From: Azonexus sp.
Lineage (GTDB): Bacteria > Pseudomonadota > Gammaproteobacteria > Burkholderiales > Rhodocyclaceae
Direction of reading: 5' to 3'
Assembly: GCA_031285115.1 (NCBI GenBank)
Contig: JAITWU010000291.1
Span: 1-10,851 of the forward strand
DNA: 10,851 nt
Shown in pieces: positions 8,241 to 10,851 of this stretch. Positions within the stretch are counted from its first letter, which is position 1. Each line of letters begins with the position of its first letter. The position numbers and the translations under genes were made by a program. The notes beneath the pieces are model-generated. The model was given only the letters and a program-made list of their open reading frames with translations, was not told where the DNA came from and made no database searches.

Positions 8241-10133
8241 TTGAACAATCTGTTCAAAAACCTCGCCATCTGGCTCGTCATCGGCCTTGTGCTGATGACG
8301 GTGTTCAACCAGTTCAATTCGCGCCAGGTCGCGCAAAACAGCGGGTCGATCGCCTATTCCCAGTTCATCGACGAGGTGAAGCAGGGGCATATCACCACCG
8401 TCATCATGGAAGGCCGCACGCTGAAGGCGACGACGAGCGAAGGCAAGCGCCTGACGACTTACGCGCCGCCCGATCTGTGGCTGGTTTCCGACCTGCTCAA
8501 AAATGGCGTCAAGATCGAGGCGAAGCCCGAAGATGACGAATCTTTCCTGACCAATATCTTTGTTTCGTGGTTCCCGATGCTGCTCCTGATCGGCGTCTGG
8601 ATCTTTTTCATGCGCCAGATGCAGGGCGGCGGCAAGGGCGGGGCTTTCTCTTTTGGCAAATCGCGGGCGCGGATGACCGACGAGGCCCAGAACACCGTGA
8701 CCTTCGCCGATGTCGCCGGTTGCGACGAGGCCAAGGAAGAAGTTCAGGAACTGGTCGATTTTCTGCGCGATCCGTCCAAATTCCAGAAGTTGGGCGGGCG
8801 CATTCCCAAGGGCGTGCTGCTGGTCGGCAACCCCGGCACCGGCAAAACCCTGCTCGCCAAGGCCATTGCCGGCGAAGCCAAGGTGCCGTTTTTCAGTATT
8901 TCCGGCTCCGATTTCGTTGAAATGTTCGTCGGCGTTGGCGCGGCGCGGGTGCGCGACATGTTCGAGAACGCCAAGAAACATTCGCCGTGCATCGTTTTCA
9001 TTGACGAAATCGACGCCGTTGGCCGCCATCGCGGCGCGGGTCTCGGCGGCGGCAACGACGAGCGCGAGCAGACGCTCAATCAGTTGCTGGTCGAAATGGA
9101 TGGCTTCGAGGGCCACGCTGGCATCATCGTCATTGCCGCCACCAACCGCCCCGACATTCTCGACCCGGCGCTCTTGCGGCCAGGCCGTTTCGACCGTCAG
9201 GTCGTGGTGCCGCTGCCGGATATTCGCGGGCGGGAAGAAATTCTCAAGGTGCATATGCGCAAAGTGCCGATTGCGCCGGATGTCAAGGCCGATGTCATCG
9301 CCCGCGGCACGCCGGGGTTTTCCGGCGCCGACCTCGCCAATCTGGTCAATGAAGCGGCGCTGTTCGCCGCCCGCCGCAACAAAACGCTGGTCGATATGGA
9401 CGACTTCGAGATGGCCAAGGACAAAATCATGATGGGCGCTGAACGCCGCAGCATGGTGATGACCGAGGAAGAAAAGATGAACACGGCTTACCACGAATCC
9501 GGCCATGCCGTCGTCGCCAAGCTGGTGCCGAAATCCGACCCGGTGCATAAAGTCACCATCATCCCGCGTGGCCGCGCCCTTGGCCTGACCATGCAGTTGC
9601 CGGAGCAGGATCGCTACGCCTACGACAAGCAGTTTCTCCTCTCGCGCATCGCCGTGCTGTTTGGCGGGCGGATTGCCGAAGAACTGTTCATGAACCAGAT
9701 GACCACCGGCGCTTCCAACGACTTTGAGCGGGCGACGGCGATGGCCCGCGACATGGTAACGCGCTACGGCATGTCGGATGACCTCGGCGTCATGGTCTAT
9801 GGCGAAAATGAAGGCGAGGTTTTCCTGGGCCGCTCGGTGACCCAGCACAAGAACGTCTCGGAAGCGACGATGCAGAAGGTCGACGCCGAAGTCCGCCGCA
9901 TCATCGACCAACAGTACGCGCTGGCCCGCAAGCTGCTCGAAGACAACCGCGACAAGGTCGAGGCTATGGCCAAAGCCCTGCTCGAATGGGAAACCATCGA
10001 CGCCGAACAGATCGACGACATCATCGCTGGCAAATCGCCGCGTCCGCCCAAACCGAACCCGCCGCCCGTCAAGCCCTCCGCATCATCGGACGATGCGCCG
10101 GGGGCCGAACCAAGCGCCCCGGCGCCAGCCTGA
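8241..10133 (+). CDS. ftsH: ATP-dependent zinc metalloprotease FtsH
   Basis: FtsH is a hexameric inner-membrane AAA+ protease that extracts and degrades damaged membrane proteins and short-lived cytosolic regulators. Of the 630 aa, helix 1 spans about 5-23, a periplasmic domain about 25-103 and helix 2 about 105-124. The AAA+ module has Walker A GNPGTGKT at 196-203 (Lys202), pore-loop FVG with Phe229, Walker B VFIDE with Asp255 and Glu256, and the second region of homology from TNRPD (301) to RPGRFDRQ with arginine fingers Arg316 and Arg319. The protease domain has HESGH at 418-422 and the third zinc ligand Asp494 in TGASND. The second Walker A residue is Asn where E. coli has Pro; this is allowed by the P-loop consensus. 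The C-terminal ~33 residues form a Pro/Ala/Ser-rich, probably disordered tail. The TTG start is supported by AAGGAG and by the N-terminus [15 protein letters not shown]. The rlmE-ftsH order is conserved with E. coli. Confidence 0.98.
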   Translation: MNNLFKNLAIWLVIGLVLMTVFNQFNSRQVAQNSGSIAYSQFIDEVKQGHITTVIMEGRTLKATTSEGKRLTTYAPPDLWLVSDLLKNGVKIEAKPEDDESFLTNIFVSWFPMLLLIGVWIFFMRQMQGGGKGGAFSFGKSRARMTDEAQNTVTFADVAGCDEAKEEVQELVDFLRDPSKFQKLGGRIPKGVLLVGNPGTGKTLLAKAIAGEAKVPFFSISGSDFVEMFVGVGAARVRDMFENAKKHSPCIVFIDEIDAVGRHRGAGLGGGNDEREQTLNQLLVEMDGFEGHAGIIVIAATNRPDILDPALLRPGRFDRQVVVPLPDIRGREEILKVHMRKVPIAPDVKADVIARGTPGFSGADLANLVNEAALFAARRNKTLVDMDDFEMAKDKIMMGAERRSMVMTEEEKMNTAYHESGHAVVAKLVPKSDPVHKVTIIPRGRALGLTMQLPEQDRYAYDKQFLLSRIAVLFGGRIAEELFMNQMTTGASNDFERATAMARDMVTRYGMSDDLGVMVYGENEGEVFLGRSVTQHKNVSEATMQKVDAEVRRIIDQQYALARKLLEDNRDKVEAMAKALLEWETIDAEQIDDIIAGKSPRPPKPNPPPVKPSASSDDAPGAEPSAPAPA

Positions 10134-10151
10134 TTTTTCATCATTCTCAAC

Positions 10152-10179
10152 AGGCCGGGTTGCTCCGGCCTTTTTATTT
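10152..10179 (+). terminator. Intrinsic terminator after ftsH, abutting the folP start
   Basis: AGGCCGG (10152-10158) pairs with CCGGCCT (10165-10171) around the loop GTTGCT and is followed by TTTTTATTT (10171-10179). The stem is short but almost pure G-C. It starts 18 bp after the ftsH stop. Its T-tract ends exactly where the folP ATG begins, so it should limit readthrough into folP and occupies the whole space where a ribosome-binding site would be. Confidence 0.82.
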
Positions 10180-10851
10180 ATGCCCTTTCTCCATTGCGGC
10201 CCCTACCGGCTGACGCTGCAACGCCCGCTCATCATGGGCATCGTCAACATGACGCCCGACTCCTTTTCCGGCGACGGCCTGGGCGGCGACACCCAATCCG
10301 CCATCGCTCACGCCCGGAGGCAGCGCGAGGCAGGGGCCGACATGCTCGACCTCGGGGCCGAATCAACGCGCCCTGGGGCCATGCCGACGGCGGAGGCCGA
10401 TGAACTCAAGCGTCTGTTGCCGGTGCTCGAAGAAGTCACCACTTGGGGCCTGCCCATCTCGGTCGACACCTGCAAACCGGCGGTCATGCGGGCGGCACTA
10501 ACGGCAGGCGCGGCAATGATCAACGACATCACCGCCCTGCGTGACCCCGAGGCGCTCGCAGCGGTGGCCGAAAGCGATTGCGCCATCTGCCTCATGCACA
10601 TGCAGGGTGAGCCGCGCACCATGCAGGCAGCGCCGGTCTATGGCGATGTGGTGGCCGAAGTCCGCCAGTTTCTCGCCGCCGCCGTCGACCGCTGCCGCCG
10701 GGCGGGCATTGCCGACGAGCGGCTGGTGCTCGACCCCGGTTTTGGCTTTGGCAAAACGCTCGAACACAATCTCGCGCTATTACGCCGGATCAAGGCCGCG
10801 ACGATCGACGATCTACCGCTGCTGGCGGGCCTTTCCCGCAAATCCATGCTC
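10180..10851 (+). CDS. folP: Dihydropteroate synthase, 3'-truncated by the window edge
   Basis: FolP condenses 6-hydroxymethyl-7,8-dihydropterin pyrophosphate with p-aminobenzoate to dihydropteroate in folate synthesis and is the sulfonamide target. The 224 codons present cover most of the ~280-aa TIM barrel. Signature segments are MGIVNMTPDSFSGDG (19-33), AESTRPG in the pterin/pABA loop (60-66), SVDT (94-97), MIND (113-116), LMHMQGEPRTMQ (138-149), LDPGFGFGKTLEHN (184-197) and the SRKSML segment at the window end, whose Ser-Arg-Lys contacts pyrophosphate. The usual GGESTRPG is GAESTRPG here (Ala60), and the second loop reads SFSGDG rather than SFSDGG. The ATG at 10180 puts 18 residues before MGIVN, as in E. 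coli. No Shine-Dalgarno precedes it, only the ftsH terminator. No other upstream in-frame start is available. The ftsH-folP order is conserved in proteobacteria, usually followed by glmM. Confidence 0.96.
   Translation, partial: MPFLHCGPYRLTLQRPLIMGIVNMTPDSFSGDGLGGDTQSAIAHARRQREAGADMLDLGAESTRPGAMPTAEADELKRLLPVLEEVTTWGLPISVDTCKPAVMRAALTAGAAMINDITALRDPEALAAVAESDCAICLMHMQGEPRTMQAAPVYGDVVAEVRQFLAAAVDRCRRAGIADERLVLDPGFGFGKTLEHNLALLRRIKAATIDDLPLLAGLSRKSML

Noticed and set aside
7911..9911. A 666-codon open frame on the minus strand, opposite ftsH and the end of rlmE
   Set aside because: Same composition effect; the sense strand encodes a complete FtsH with every motif.

Overview
The window is an ordinary chromosomal housekeeping segment from a GC-rich Gram-negative bacterium. 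Protein sequences, the gene order (carA-carB-greA-DUF4149, then divergent yhbY | rlmE-ftsH-folP) and the recurring TAAAAT -10 hexamers suggest a betaproteobacterium, most likely of the Rhodocyclales type. That placement is an inference from remembered family sequences and synteny, not from a search. I see no phage genes, transposase, CRISPR array, RNA gene, toxin-antitoxin pair or defence system, and no convincing undescribed multi-gene system.

Layout. Positions 1-1266 hold the 3' three quarters of malate synthase A (glyoxylate bypass). A 334-bp gap follows. It carries an inverted pair of CCCTCTCCC-type repetitive elements, a small palindrome, a good sigma70-like promoter and a strong leader hairpin ahead of carA. 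carA and carB (1601-6007) encode the two subunits of carbamoyl-phosphate synthetase, which supplies arginine and pyrimidine synthesis. A strong intrinsic terminator lies between carB and greA and ends only 11 nt before the greA start. A DUF4149 membrane-protein gene follows greA, and its last 20 codons lie inside a palindromic repeat element.

On the minus strand, yhbY (a CRM-domain ribosome-assembly factor) converges on the DUF4149 gene and diverges from rlmE across 38 bp. rlmE (23S rRNA 2'-O-methyltransferase) precedes ftsH (membrane AAA+ zinc protease), which has its own candidate promoter and a TTG start fixed by a strong Shine-Dalgarno. A second intrinsic terminator follows ftsH. Its T-tract runs straight into the ATG of folP (dihydropteroate synthase), which is cut by the window end.

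The genes serve central metabolism (aceB, carAB, folP), transcription fidelity (greA), ribosome maturation (yhbY, rlmE) and membrane protein quality control (ftsH). The points most worth a second look are regulatory or structural: two terminators placed directly against the next gene's start, a palindromic element that supplies a gene's C-terminus, and the GNRA-capped carA leader hairpin.
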